Shown here: piece by piece, positions 41,987-49,953 of the stretch
Position numbering within the stretch: the first letter of the stretch is position 1
How the letters are laid out: the number at the start of each line of letters is the position of its first letter
From: an uncultured Lachnospiraceae bacterium
Lineage (GTDB): Bacteria; Bacillota; Clostridia; Lachnospirales; Lachnospiraceae
DNA length: 49,953 bases
Reading direction: 5' to 3'
Assembly (NCBI GenBank): GCA_947588845.1
Contig: CANQAR010000010.1
Coordinates: 1-49,953 of the forward strand
The notes under the pieces: generated by a model
Told to the model about the DNA's origin: nothing
Database searches by the model: none
What the model saw: only the letters and a program-made list of their open reading frames with translations
Translations under genes and position numbers: made by a program

Positions 41987-43025
41987 TTTTGTTTCCTCCT
42001 TTTCCCGCGTTACTGTTCACTCCCTTGCAGGTCGTGAACTGTAACTTTTCCGCTCTTCTGCTCCTGTCATCATCCATAACCCTGCCGTAAAGTTCCGGAA
42101 TCGGAGCGGTAAAGCATCTGCCCGACAGGTAAGCGAACGTTCCTTCCAGCTCCGGAAATTCCATCCGGTACGCATGCAGCAGCTGATTCTTTACTCCGCA
42201 CAGACGGCGGTAGCGGCTGTTCATCTCCGGGTCCCCGTATTTTGGATCCCCGAGTATCGGATGCCCGATCGAGGACAGATGCGCACGGATCTGATGGCTG
42301 CGTCCCGTAATCAGAAGCACTTCCAGCATCGTCAGACCACCTGCGGCGGCAATCGTCCGGTATTTCGTCTCGATCGGCTGCGCATCTCCGGACGGCCGGT
42401 CGGACACCGTCACTTTGTTTGTTCCGTGATCCTTGCACAGATATCCTTTCAGGTGACGTTCCCCCTGCATCCTGCCTTTTACAATACAGCGGTAATATTT
42501 ATGTACGGCCCGCTCCTTCAGGAGCCGGCTCATTTCCTGCAGCCCTGCGAGACTCTTGCCGCAGATCACAATCCCGCTCGTGTTGCGGTCGAGACGGTTG
42601 CAGACAGAAGGGCGGAATGTGGCAAGCTGCACCTCCGTCAGAGAACCGGAATCCAGCAGATACGTGATCAGATATTCCACCAGGGAAGGTTCTCCCCCGT
42701 CCGCTTTCTGCGAGAGCATACCGGCTGGTTTATTAATCAATATAATATGCGCGTCCTCGTAAATAACGTCAAGTTCTGTTCTAATCCTGTTGAAATTGAA
42801 ATCCGCGGTATGAAATTTTGCAGCGGTCTCATCGGAAAAAAACAGGCGGACCTCATCACCCGGCGCAAGCAGTTCACTTCCGGACGCCTTTTTCCCATTT
42901 AACGTAATATTTTTTTTGCGGAGCATTTTATAGATAAAACTTTTCGGGGCCTCATTCAGATATTTCACCAGCAGCTTGTCAAAACGCTGTCCGGCCTCAT
43001 TCGCGGTAATTGTCAGTGTGATCAT
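41979..43025 (-). CDS. RluA-family 23S rRNA pseudouridine synthase (RluC-like)
   Basis: This 348-residue protein has an S4 domain at about 10-70 (GQRFDKLLVKYLNEAPKSFI) and a synthase domain with the catalytic Asp in NRLDRNTSG. Later GRSHQIRAHLSSIGHPILGD is diagnostic. The absence of an Arg before the RLD box distinguishes it from the RluD encoded at 16950. The start at ATG 43025 follows GAGGAG. The frame extends upstream through a structured repeat and is rejected. Confidence 0.92.
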   Translation of the reverse strand: MITLTITANEAGQRFDKLLVKYLNEAPKSFIYKMLRKKNITLNGKKASGSELLAPGDEVRLFFSDETAAKFHTADFNFNRIRTELDVIYEDAHIILINKPAGMLSQKADGGEPSLVEYLITYLLDSGSLTEVQLATFRPSVCNRLDRNTSGIVICGKSLAGLQEMSRLLKERAVHKYYRCIVKGRMQGERHLKGYLCKDHGTNKVTVSDRPSGDAQPIETKYRTIAAAGGLTMLEVLLITGRSHQIRAHLSSIGHPILGDPKYGDPEMNSRYRRLCGVKNQLLHAYRMEFPELEGTFAYLSGRCFTAPIPELYGRVMDDDRSRRAEKLQFTTCKGVNSNAGKGGNKNG

Positions 43026-43108
43026 ATCTGCTCCTCTTTTCAGCCTGTCCTCCGGCTTCTGCCGCGCCGGCAGTGCCACAGCTGCCGTCCAGGGCTTTCC
43101 AGAAACTC

Positions 43109-43225
43109 TCCATGAGTGAAAGCCCACGGATCGCTGCGTGCCTGCGCACTCCCGCGGTCTTCGTTCCGCTCCGGGTCTCCACTCTGTTTCGGTCGGTTCT
43201 AAACGAGCGCCACTGGGCTTTCACA
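43109..43225. repeat. Structured dispersed repeat, copy D
   Basis: GTGAAAGCCCA (43116-43126) pairs perfectly with TGGGCTTTCAC (43214-43224), enclosing 87 bases. A small inner hairpin, GTGC-CTGC-GCAC (43138-43149), precedes AGCGATCCGTGG on the minus strand, exactly as in the copy at 17919. The minus-strand reading ends TCATGG in both. The stop codon of the upstream gene lies inside the stem. Including flanks, it fills the gap 43026-43220. Confidence 0.6.
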
Positions 43226-43829
43226 ATGAAATTGCAAACAGCGTATGCAGGATTAGTTCCTCCCGTGACAGCTCCGGGTAGCGCTCATCCGGAGAAAATT
43301 TAATTCCATCCCGGTATTTTTCCTGATTTTCCCGGATATGTCCGACTCTCTGAAGATATGGCTTTAAATCCTTGAACACCTTGACTTGCGCGGAGGGAAA
43401 TCCATTCACCGTCAGAATCCGGGAAATATGTTTCTCGATGTAGGCAATATCCGTCTTCTGATCCGGCGTGTAGCAGACTACCTGATCCCCACAGACGATC
43501 AGAGCGTTGACCGGCGTGTTATGCTCATAGGCGGTAAATACAAGCTCGTTTGCCGAAACGAGATCACCCGCGGCCTGTTTCGCCTGTGAAAGCAGCTCTT
43601 CCGCCACCGGCTTCTGCATCAGGATCAGGATCAGACTGACCAGTGATTTGCAGGCCGGAAGACAGCCCAGGATCGCGATGAACGTCAGCCAGTTCAGCCT
43701 GCTCTTTGTCACAGTAAATCCGATGACATAAAGACCGAGCGGCAGCGCAAACATGGCCGCAGTGATCAGAAACCTGCGTTTTTTCTCATAGCGGATGTAG
43801 CCTGCGGTACCCTTTTTCACTTTCTTCAT
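43221..43829 (-). CDS. Two-helix membrane protein of unknown function
   Basis: This 202-residue protein has two membrane helices, about 20-38 and 46-66 (LLITAAMFALPLGLYVIGFT-like then IAILGCLPACKSLVSLILIL). The remaining 130 residues are cytoplasmic or external with ELVFTAYEHNTPVNALIVCG and QVVCYTPDQKTDI. I do not recognise a domain with certainty. The start at ATG 43829 follows AAGGGTGAG, and the longer in-frame start at 43886 overlaps ygiQ. It begins four bases after the ygiQ stop, and its own stop falls inside a large stem. The role is unknown. Confidence 0.6.
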   Translation of the reverse strand: MKKVKKGTAGYIRYEKKRRFLITAAMFALPLGLYVIGFTVTKSRLNWLTFIAILGCLPACKSLVSLILILMQKPVAEELLSQAKQAAGDLVSANELVFTAYEHNTPVNALIVCGDQVVCYTPDQKTDIAYIEKHISRILTVNGFPSAQVKVFKDLKPYLQRVGHIRENQEKYRDGIKFSPDERYPELSREELILHTLFAISL

Positions 43830-43833
43830 CTGC

Positions 43834-45753
43834 TCACCCTTTCTTTTTATGTACATTGCGGATGGTCTTCTTCCGCTTCTCTCCACTCTTCTGAACGTTC
43901 TTTCTGTCTTTTTTAGCCGACAGAGTCTTTGAGCCTCCCTGTCCGGCCGCCCTGCGGCTCTGTGCCGGCCGTATCAGACACTTCGGTCCAAATCCGATCA
44001 GATCTTCCCGCCCTGCTGTCTGCAGCGCCTCGCGCACCAGCTCATAATTTTCCGGCCGGCGATACTGAATCAGCGCCCTCTGCAGCGCTTTATGATGAGG
44101 GTTTTTCGGCACATAGACCGGTTTCATCGTCCGCGGGTCAAGTTCCGTGTAATACATGCAGGTGGAGAGCGTTGAAGGCGTCGGGTAGAAATCCTGCACC
44201 TGCTCCGGCATACAGCCAAGATCACGCAGATAACAGGCAAGCTCCACCGCTTCCTTCATCGAGCATCCCGGATGAGAAGACATCAGATACGGCACAAGAA
44301 ACTGATTCATCCCGCAGGACTGATTTATCTGGTGATATTTTTCAGTAAATTTCTGATAAACGCTGTGCTCCGGTTTTCCCATCATCGCAAGCACCGGATC
44401 GGAGACATGCTCCGGGGCAACTTTCAGCTGTCCACTGATGTGATACCGGACAAGATCCCGGAAAAACGCGTCCGACGGATCCAGCAGCAGATAGTCAAAC
44501 CGGATGCCGGAGCGGATAAACACCTTTTTTACGCCGGGAATCTCCCGCAGTTTCCGAAGCAGCGCTGCATAATCGCTGTGATCCGCGATCAGATTCCGGC
44601 AGGGCTTCGGAAACAGACACTGCCTGTCGCGGCACACGCCATGTTCCAGCTGCTTTTTGCAGGCCGGCTGGCGGAAATTCGCGGTCGGTCCGCCGACATC
44701 GTGAATATAGCCCTTGAAATCCGGATCCTTCGTCATCTCCTTCGCCTCTGCGAGCAGAGATTCATGGCTGCGCGTCTGGATGATCCGCCCCTGATGAAAC
44801 GTCAGGGCACAAAAACTGCAGCCGCCAAAACAGCCTCTGCTGCTGATCAGACTGAACCGAACCTCCGCAAACGCGGGGATTCCCCCCTCTTTGTCATAGG
44901 ACGGATGCCAGGTTCTGCAGTACGGCAGCGCGTAGATATCATCCATCTCCTGCTGTGTGAGCGGTTTTGACGGAGGATTCTGCACCACATACACTGTGCC
45001 GTACGGTTCCGCAAGGCGTTTTCCGTTGAACGGATCGGTATTGCAGTACTGCCTGTAAAAGCTTTCCGCATAAATTTTTTTATCTGAACGGAGTGTTTCA
45101 TAATCAGGAAGCATCTCACAGTCATAGAGCGTCTCCGGACGCTTTGTCCGGTAGCAGGTTCCGGGAACAAACGTGATCTCACGCACCGGAATCCCCGCGT
45201 TTAACGCATCCGCGATCCCGACAATAGAACGCTCCCCCATCCCGTAGGAAATCAGATCCGCTCCGCAGTCCATCAGGACAGAACGTTTTACGGAATCCGA
45301 CCAGTAATCATAATGTGCCATGCGGCGCAGACTTGCCTCGATTCCTCCCGCGATAATCGGCACATCGCGGTACGCCTGCCGGATCAGATTGCAGTAGACG
45401 ACGACTGCGTAGTCCGGGCGCTTTCCCATCACTCCGCCCGGCGTATAGTTATCCTTCTGACGCCGTTTCTTTGAGACAGCATAATGGTTGACCATCGAAT
45501 CCATATTCCCGGCGGTCACAAGAAACCCGAGCCTCGGGCGTCCGAGGACGGTCACGCTTTTTGTCGTCCGCCAGTCCGGCTGTGCGATGATTCCCACCGT
45601 ATAGCCGCGGGATTCCAGCACACGGCTGATGACCGCATGTCCGAAAGAAGGATGATCCACGTAGGCATCCCCGATCACATAGACAAAATCAAGCTGCGCA
45701 ATTCCGCGCTCTTCCATATCTTTCCGGCTTACCGGCAAAAATTCTCTGTCCAT
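43834..45753 (-). CDS. YgiQ-family radical SAM protein
   Basis: This 639-residue protein has an N-terminal B12-like region (about 25-190, with FVYVIGDAYVDHPSFGHAVI) and the radical SAM cysteines C308, C312 and C315 (RGCFGGCSFC). It also has CRDRQCLFPKPCRNL, a further cysteine group. The YgiQ substrate has not been established. The C-terminal 50 residues are very basic and low-complexity (QGGSKTLSAKKDRKNVQKSG), probably for RNA or membrane contact. GGAAAGAG precedes the ATG. The HAD gene lies upstream with a 78-base gap. Confidence 0.92.
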   Translation of the reverse strand: MDREFLPVSRKDMEERGIAQLDFVYVIGDAYVDHPSFGHAVISRVLESRGYTVGIIAQPDWRTTKSVTVLGRPRLGFLVTAGNMDSMVNHYAVSKKRRQKDNYTPGGVMGKRPDYAVVVYCNLIRQAYRDVPIIAGGIEASLRRMAHYDYWSDSVKRSVLMDCGADLISYGMGERSIVGIADALNAGIPVREITFVPGTCYRTKRPETLYDCEMLPDYETLRSDKKIYAESFYRQYCNTDPFNGKRLAEPYGTVYVVQNPPSKPLTQQEMDDIYALPYCRTWHPSYDKEGGIPAFAEVRFSLISSRGCFGGCSFCALTFHQGRIIQTRSHESLLAEAKEMTKDPDFKGYIHDVGGPTANFRQPACKKQLEHGVCRDRQCLFPKPCRNLIADHSDYAALLRKLREIPGVKKVFIRSGIRFDYLLLDPSDAFFRDLVRYHISGQLKVAPEHVSDPVLAMMGKPEHSVYQKFTEKYHQINQSCGMNQFLVPYLMSSHPGCSMKEAVELACYLRDLGCMPEQVQDFYPTPSTLSTCMYYTELDPRTMKPVYVPKNPHHKALQRALIQYRRPENYELVREALQTAGREDLIGFGPKCLIRPAQSRRAAGQGGSKTLSAKKDRKNVQKSGEKRKKTIRNVHKKKG

Positions 45754-45831
45754 GAAATAATCTCTTTCCTTTTTCCGCTGTGCCCGGCTGTTCGCAAACA
45801 GGAGAACAACCGGACCATTGACGCCGTATCT

Positions 45832-46500
45832 TCAATGCAGCACTTCATACGTATGATTCAGAACGTCCTCAAAAGTTTCTATGTAATAATCCGCAAGAGA
45901 CCTGATCTTCTCCATCTGATCCGCGGCGCTCTCATCCGCCACGGCACAGACCGTCATCCCCGCATTGCGTCCCGCAAGAATTCCCATCGGGACATCCTCA
46001 AACACCAGACAGTCCGCCGGAGACACTGCAAGCGTCCCGGCCACACTCAGATAAATATCCGGCGACGGCTTTCCTTTTGCGACGTCGCAGGAAGTGCGGA
46101 TACAGTCAAAGTACTCCCTCACACCGTTTGCGGCGAGACAGGCGTTGATCAGCTCATGGCTGTTGCTGCTCGCGATCCCGATTTTTATTCCGCGCTCCTT
46201 CAGCAGCCTCAGCAGTCTGTCCGCTCCTTTTTTAATCGGAACTTCCCGGGCATATTTGTCGTACGACATCCGATGCCATTCCTGCTTGATCTCCTCGACG
46301 GTCAGCGGCAGATGGAACCGTTCTTTGAAATAGACGGCTGTCTCCGTAAATCCCATCCCCTCGATTTCTTTCTGCAGATCCGGCGGAAGCTCATATCCGT
46401 ATTTTCCCAGATATTCGATATCGATCGCCTTCCACATCCACATGGAATCCATCAGCGTTCCGTCGAGATCAAATATCACGGCCTTTTTCTGTCTCAGCAT
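45832..46500 (-). CDS. HAD-superfamily phosphatase (beta-phosphoglucomutase-like)
   Basis: This 222-residue HAD hydrolase has motif I DLDGTLMDS (D11 nucleophile, D13), motif II IGIASSNSHE, a motif III lysine in GKPSPDIY and motif IV VFEDVPMGI. The cap is helical (subclass IA), as in beta-phosphoglucomutase and sugar-phosphate phosphatases. The substrate cannot be told from sequence. AGGATGAC precedes the ATG. It starts nine bases after the RsuA-like gene. Confidence 0.88.
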   Translation of the reverse strand: MLRQKKAVIFDLDGTLMDSMWMWKAIDIEYLGKYGYELPPDLQKEIEGMGFTETAVYFKERFHLPLTVEEIKQEWHRMSYDKYAREVPIKKGADRLLRLLKERGIKIGIASSNSHELINACLAANGVREYFDCIRTSCDVAKGKPSPDIYLSVAGTLAVSPADCLVFEDVPMGILAGRNAGMTVCAVADESAADQMEKIRSLADYYIETFEDVLNHTYEVLH

Positions 46501-46509
46501 GGTACTCTG

Positions 46510-47409
46510 TCATCCTTTCCGCGGCAGGCCGCACGAAACGTACAGCTGCCCGATTTCTTCTTCGGTCAGACGCCTCCACTGTCCGGGGCGAAGCAATCTG
46601 TCAAGCTCCACTCCTCCCATGGATATCCTTTTCAGATACAGCACTTTCTTTCCCCGGGACTCAAACATGCGCTTGACCTGATGAAACTTTCCCTCCTGTA
46701 TCGTCAGCTTAACTTCCGATATATACGCCGCAGGAATGTTCGGTGATCCCAGGACGTGTCGTTCCTTCGGGGGACAGTATGTCATGCCCTCCCCGGCGGT
46801 TTTATTGTATGATCCCACAGCATATCTTTCCTTCGGAGAACAGGTGTCTCCGTTAAGAATCACAAGTTCTGCCGGAAGCGTCGGATACTTTTCCCCAATC
46901 TCCAGTCCCTCGGCAAATGCCCGCACATCTTCTTCTGTCACACAGCCCTGCACTTTCGCAAAATAAGTCTTGTCTACATGACTTTTCGGAGCAAGCATCC
47001 TGTGCGCCAGCTCTCCGTCATTTGTCAGAAGCAGCAGGCCTTCCGTGTCGAGATCAAGACGGCCGACCGGGGCCAGATCCGTCTTGTGAAAACAGGACTC
47101 TTCCGGTTCCAGGACAGCATCTGCCCGGTTTTCCGGTCCAAGATACTCCATCACCGCTTTCTGCCGTGCATCTCTTGCGGCTGTGACACATCCCGCCGGC
47201 TTATACAGCATCACGTACTCATACGGTTCAAAGCACAGCCGTTTTCCTGAAACGGTCACACAATCAGACACAGGATCTACTTTCCGCTCCGGTTTTTCTG
47301 CAATAACCCCATTCACAGCAACAAGCCCCTTTTTCAGGAGCTGTTTCACTTCACTTCTGCTTCCGATCCCGCATTCCGCGAGAAACCGGTCGATACGCAT
47401 GGCTGCCAT
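46510..47409 (-). CDS. RsuA/RluB/RluF-family pseudouridine synthase
   Basis: This 299-residue protein has an S4 domain at about 4-50 (MRIDRFLAECGIGSRSEVKQ) and a synthase domain with the catalytic Asp in GRLDLDTEG. An insertion near residues 185-225 contains two related segments, CSPKERYAVGSYN and CPPKERHVLGSPN, an internal duplication not usual in the family. The 3'-terminal QVKRMFESRGKKVLYLKRIS motif is standard. The start ATG overlaps the upstream stop (TGATG), with GGAGG before, so translation is coupled. The target is 16S or 23S rRNA. Confidence 0.9.
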   Translation of the reverse strand: MAAMRIDRFLAECGIGSRSEVKQLLKKGLVAVNGVIAEKPERKVDPVSDCVTVSGKRLCFEPYEYVMLYKPAGCVTAARDARQKAVMEYLGPENRADAVLEPEESCFHKTDLAPVGRLDLDTEGLLLLTNDGELAHRMLAPKSHVDKTYFAKVQGCVTEEDVRAFAEGLEIGEKYPTLPAELVILNGDTCSPKERYAVGSYNKTAGEGMTYCPPKERHVLGSPNIPAAYISEVKLTIQEGKFHQVKRMFESRGKKVLYLKRISMGGVELDRLLRPGQWRRLTEEEIGQLYVSCGLPRKG

Positions 47410-48911
47410 CACTGCATCCTCCATCCGGAATTGTATTTGTTCTTAATCCGCCCGTCCGCTGCCTTCCCCCATCCAAGCGCAAAACCGTCCGTGCAGACAA
47501 GCACCCAGCCATCGTTTTGTTCTTTTTTGTGCGGGGACAAAGCGCAGGCTGCCGGAACACGTTCCGGACCGGAAACGGAATCCGCACAGCACGGTCCAGT
47601 CTGCCGGCCGCCGCGCCGAAGCTCCGCGGGAGCAAATTCCACCGTCTCACCCTTCAGATATTTCAGAATCCGGGAATCCGAAGACGGCAGGTCCAGCACA
47701 AGATCAAACGAGGACGCGTCGAGCGCCATGGCAAGCGGCTGGGACGGCTCAAATCTGTCCTTTTTCAGCGTGCCCAGCAGAAGGCCGGTGCAAAGGAAAC
47801 GAAGCCCTGTCGGCAGACGGTACGGCGGCAGCAGGTGACACTGCCCGTTTTTCTGCGCAAACAGTTTCCCTCGCCAGATACGCGCGGGGATGCGGGCAAG
47901 AAACGTCCGAAGTTCCGCCGGGACATTCCGCCAGCTCCTTTCAATCTCCTGTTCTGAAACCGGCTCAAGGGCGCCTGTTCTTCCCGAAAATTCGTCCCGT
48001 TGGGACTCATCCTCCAGGGATCTGCGAAACAATGCCAGAAAATGGCCTTCCCCTTCCATCCTGTGCGGCCAGATGCGGACACTTTTGGGCGCAGGAGATG
48101 ATCCCTGCGCAAACCCCTCATAATACGGCTCAAGATCGGCAGGCTCCAGTTCCGGATACTTCTCAAGAACGGAACAGACAACCTGCTCATCCTCTTCTTC
48201 CGAAAAGGTACAGGTCGAATAAAGCAGAAAACCTCCTGGCCGAAGCATCCGCACCGCACAGTCCAGGATCTCTTTTTGAAGCGGCGCATATGTCCCGGGG
48301 CCGCGCTGCTCCCAGCTTTTCGCAAGCGCCGCATCCCTTCGAAACATTCCCTCGCCGGAGCAGGGAGCATCGACCAGAATCCGGTCAAAGCAGCAGCCGA
48401 ACGACCGCAGAAGCTTCTCCGGAGGCTCCGCCGTCACACAGCAGCTGGAAGCTCCCCACAAAGAAAGATTCTTCACAAGGGCCTTCGCGCGCGTCGCGCT
48501 TATGTCATTTGCCACCAGAATCCCTTTTCCCTGAAGCCTTGAGGCAAGTTCCGTCGATTTCCCGCCCGGGGCCGCACACAGATCAAGCACAAGATTTCCC
48601 GGCTCAACCGGCAGCCGCGAGGCCGGCAGCATTGCGCTCGGCTCCTGCACATAGTACAGCCCCGCAAAATAATGGGGATGTCTCGTCACATCGTCCCGCA
48701 TGGGATCATAATAAAATCCATTCTCTGTCCAGGGCACCGGCCTCAGATCAAACGAAGACAGCGCACGAAATCCGGACGCGGAAATTCTGCCTGTATTTAC
48801 GCGCAGACCGCAGAAACTGTCCTTCCGATATTCTTCCAGAAACCTTTCAAAATCTGAACCAAGCTGTTCCTGCATACGCTCCAGAAACAAAGCCGGAAGT
48901 GTGACCGCCAT
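47409..48911 (-). CDS. RsmB/RsmF-type rRNA m5C methyltransferase
   Basis: This 500-residue NOL1/NOP2/Sun-family enzyme has an SAM loop DLCAAPGGKSTELASRL, the PC motif DAPCSGEGMFRRD and the catalytic TC motif LYSTCTFSEEED. The C-terminal part (about 310-500) resembles the RsmF RNA-binding extension. Its two catalytic cysteines make 5-methylcytosine in 16S rRNA. A final DNA-rich linker is basic. GGGAGAGAT precedes ATG 48911. It is coupled to the RsuA-like gene. Confidence 0.92.
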   Translation of the reverse strand: MAVTLPALFLERMQEQLGSDFERFLEEYRKDSFCGLRVNTGRISASGFRALSSFDLRPVPWTENGFYYDPMRDDVTRHPHYFAGLYYVQEPSAMLPASRLPVEPGNLVLDLCAAPGGKSTELASRLQGKGILVANDISATRAKALVKNLSLWGASSCCVTAEPPEKLLRSFGCCFDRILVDAPCSGEGMFRRDAALAKSWEQRGPGTYAPLQKEILDCAVRMLRPGGFLLYSTCTFSEEEDEQVVCSVLEKYPELEPADLEPYYEGFAQGSSPAPKSVRIWPHRMEGEGHFLALFRRSLEDESQRDEFSGRTGALEPVSEQEIERSWRNVPAELRTFLARIPARIWRGKLFAQKNGQCHLLPPYRLPTGLRFLCTGLLLGTLKKDRFEPSQPLAMALDASSFDLVLDLPSSDSRILKYLKGETVEFAPAELRRGGRQTGPCCADSVSGPERVPAACALSPHKKEQNDGWVLVCTDGFALGWGKAADGRIKNKYNSGWRMQ

Positions 48912-48986
48912 ATCATCTCTCCCATCTTATTTCCGTTTTATCCTCTCCTGCGTTGTATCGCGGACATACCATAGCCTGCACCTCTC

Positions 48987-49799
48987 TCAGATATCCTGAG
49001 ACAGAAGCTGCGCGCGGTACCCCTCCGCGATAATATCAAGCTCACGGCCAAAACGCTGAAGCTGTTCCAGATCGTTCAGCTCATAGATGCGGTAAAATTC
49101 ATCCTGGATTTTCATGATCTCCCGCTTATTTGCCAGGCGGTACAGATTCTGGATCGTATTTAAGATATCCGAAACCAGGTTGGTCTGAATCTGAAACGAA
49201 TTCTGCGCATCCATGATCTCGCTGCGGACATAGGACATCTCATTGTCCAGCACGATGATTGCCTCTGCCGCGGTCGTCAGTTTCTCACGGATATGATCCG
49301 GAATATTTCTTTTGTATTTGTACTGAAGAGAGTGCTCGATCGTCGACCAGAAATTCATCGCAAGCGTCCGGATCTGTATCTCCACCTTGATCTCCCGCTC
49401 GCCGGAAAGTGTCTGTACCCGGTATTTGACGATCACATGATAGCTGCGGTATCCGCTTTCTTTCATGTGATTGATGTAGTCTCTCTCGGAAATGACTGTC
49501 ATATCCTTTCGCTTGCGGATGATTTCCACAACCCGCTGAATATCCTCGACAAACTGACAGATAATCCTGACGCCGGCAATATCCACCAGCCGGTCCTCGA
49601 TCTCATCGATCGTGATCTTCTTTTTCTGCGCCTTGTCCAGAATGCTTGATATCGTTTTGACACGGCCGGTCACCTGCTCAATTGGAGAATACAGGCCCTT
49701 GCTCCGATGCTCGTAAATCAAATGTTCAAACTTAAAAGTAAGCTCCTTGACTGCCAGGTCATATGGCATCAAAATCTCACGCCACAACTGTATTTCCAT
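48987..49799 (-). CDS. Small (p)ppGpp synthetase (RelQ-like)
   Basis: This 270-residue small alarmone synthetase has a RelA/SpoT synthetase domain: VTGRVKTISSILDKAQKK, the substrate segment GYRSYHVIVKYRV and VEIQIRTLAMNFWSTIEHSL. It lacks the HD hydrolase and the C-terminal regulatory domains, so it only makes the alarmone. It is longer than B. subtilis RelQ (211), with an extra helical tail after about 215 (REIMKIQDEFYRIYELNDLE). Its own promoter lies upstream. Near the end of this block it stands 75 bases from the methyltransferase gene. Confidence 0.93.
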   Translation of the reverse strand: MEIQLWREILMPYDLAVKELTFKFEHLIYEHRSKGLYSPIEQVTGRVKTISSILDKAQKKKITIDEIEDRLVDIAGVRIICQFVEDIQRVVEIIRKRKDMTVISERDYINHMKESGYRSYHVIVKYRVQTLSGEREIKVEIQIRTLAMNFWSTIEHSLQYKYKRNIPDHIREKLTTAAEAIIVLDNEMSYVRSEIMDAQNSFQIQTNLVSDILNTIQNLYRLANKREIMKIQDEFYRIYELNDLEQLQRFGRELDIIAEGYRAQLLSQDI

Positions 49800-49830
49800 G
49801 TTTCATTCTCCTGTCAAACTGATTTTATAG

Positions 49831-49859
49831 ATTTTAACACATATCCGCACAGGATGCAA
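49831..49859 (-). promoter_or_regulatory. Sigma-A promoter of the small alarmone synthetase gene
   Basis: On the minus strand TTGCAT (49859-49854) and TAAAAT (49836-49831) have a 17-base spacer. The AGGAG ribosome site precedes ATG 49799. The remaining 90 bases to the window end hold no recognised gene. Confidence 0.7.
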
Positions 49860-49953
49860 TCACCGTCCCGCCTTTGCAGCGGTGAAGAATAAAATCGATG
49901 TTGCCACCTTTCAATCTCGGTTTTTTTAATATGGTGGAGTTATCCACATCTGT

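Noticed and set aside
48032-48904. A 290-codon plus-strand frame opposite the rRNA methyltransferase gene
   Set aside because: It is rich in Ser, Pro, Arg and Gln and has no motif; it is an antisense shadow of a real gene.
1-49953. tRNA, rRNA or CRISPR arrays
   Set aside because: No cloverleaf, rRNA block or regularly spaced direct repeats were noticed by eye; a dedicated search was not possible.

Overview
The window is a chromosomal segment of a low-to-mid GC Gram-positive anaerobe, most likely a member of the Lachnospiraceae (Clostridia). The evidence is gene order and protein character: the B12-binding radical SAM / DUF2344 / RNase G / rplU-prp-rpmA-obgE run, the ylm-sepF cluster with a HlyD-like protein, the mreBCD-mrdA-minCDE-rodA cluster, a SepF with a long acidic linker, a HisIE carrying a HisF-like N-terminal domain, and a flavoprotein-rubredoxin fusion. 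No rRNA, tRNA or CRISPR array was seen.

Positions 1-2122 are a scar of mobile DNA: a frameshifted IS110-type transposase fragment, a UvrD-type helicase fragment, an IS66 element with its middle deleted, and a tyrosine recombinase that keeps its whole catalytic domain but has lost its N-terminal DNA-binding domains. From 2123 onward the DNA is orderly core genome.

Positions 2123-11678 (plus strand) hold ribosome and RNA functions: two radical SAM-associated proteins, RNase G, L21 (with promoter and L21 leader), the Prp protease, L27, ObgE, YhbY, NadD, YqeK, RsfS and an SseB-like protein. Positions 11679-16900 hold lexA (minus), a large secreted DUF1002 protein, a chromosomal tyrosine recombinase whose promoter contains a LexA-like box, and dtd. 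Positions 16950-23358 (minus) are rluD, lspA, aroB, ylmH, sepF, yggS and a HlyD-like membrane protein. Positions 23657-25644 carry a DUF378 protein, a P-loop protein and a D,D-carboxypeptidase. Positions 25619-35152 (minus) are the cell-shape and division block: mgsA, rodA, minE, minD, minC, PBP2, mreD, mreC, mreB, radC. Positions 35444-40606 (minus) are a partial histidine operon, hisZ-G-D-B-IE, behind a near-consensus promoter. The rest (minus) is recU, a flavin reductase-rubredoxin, pseudouridine synthases, an unknown membrane protein, YgiQ, a HAD phosphatase, an RsmB/RsmF-type rRNA methyltransferase and a small (p)ppGpp synthetase.

The least explained signal lies between genes. Several gaps contain long perfect inverted repeats, and two sets of dispersed elements share sequence. 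One pair is at 23871-24002 and 35271-35416, the other at 17919-17999 and 43109-43225. Paired stem positions have changed together between copies, which suggests structured RNA or a small mobile structured repeat. These, the LexA-like boxes and the HisF-like domain on HisIE are the points most worth following up. I did not find a clearly new multi-gene system.
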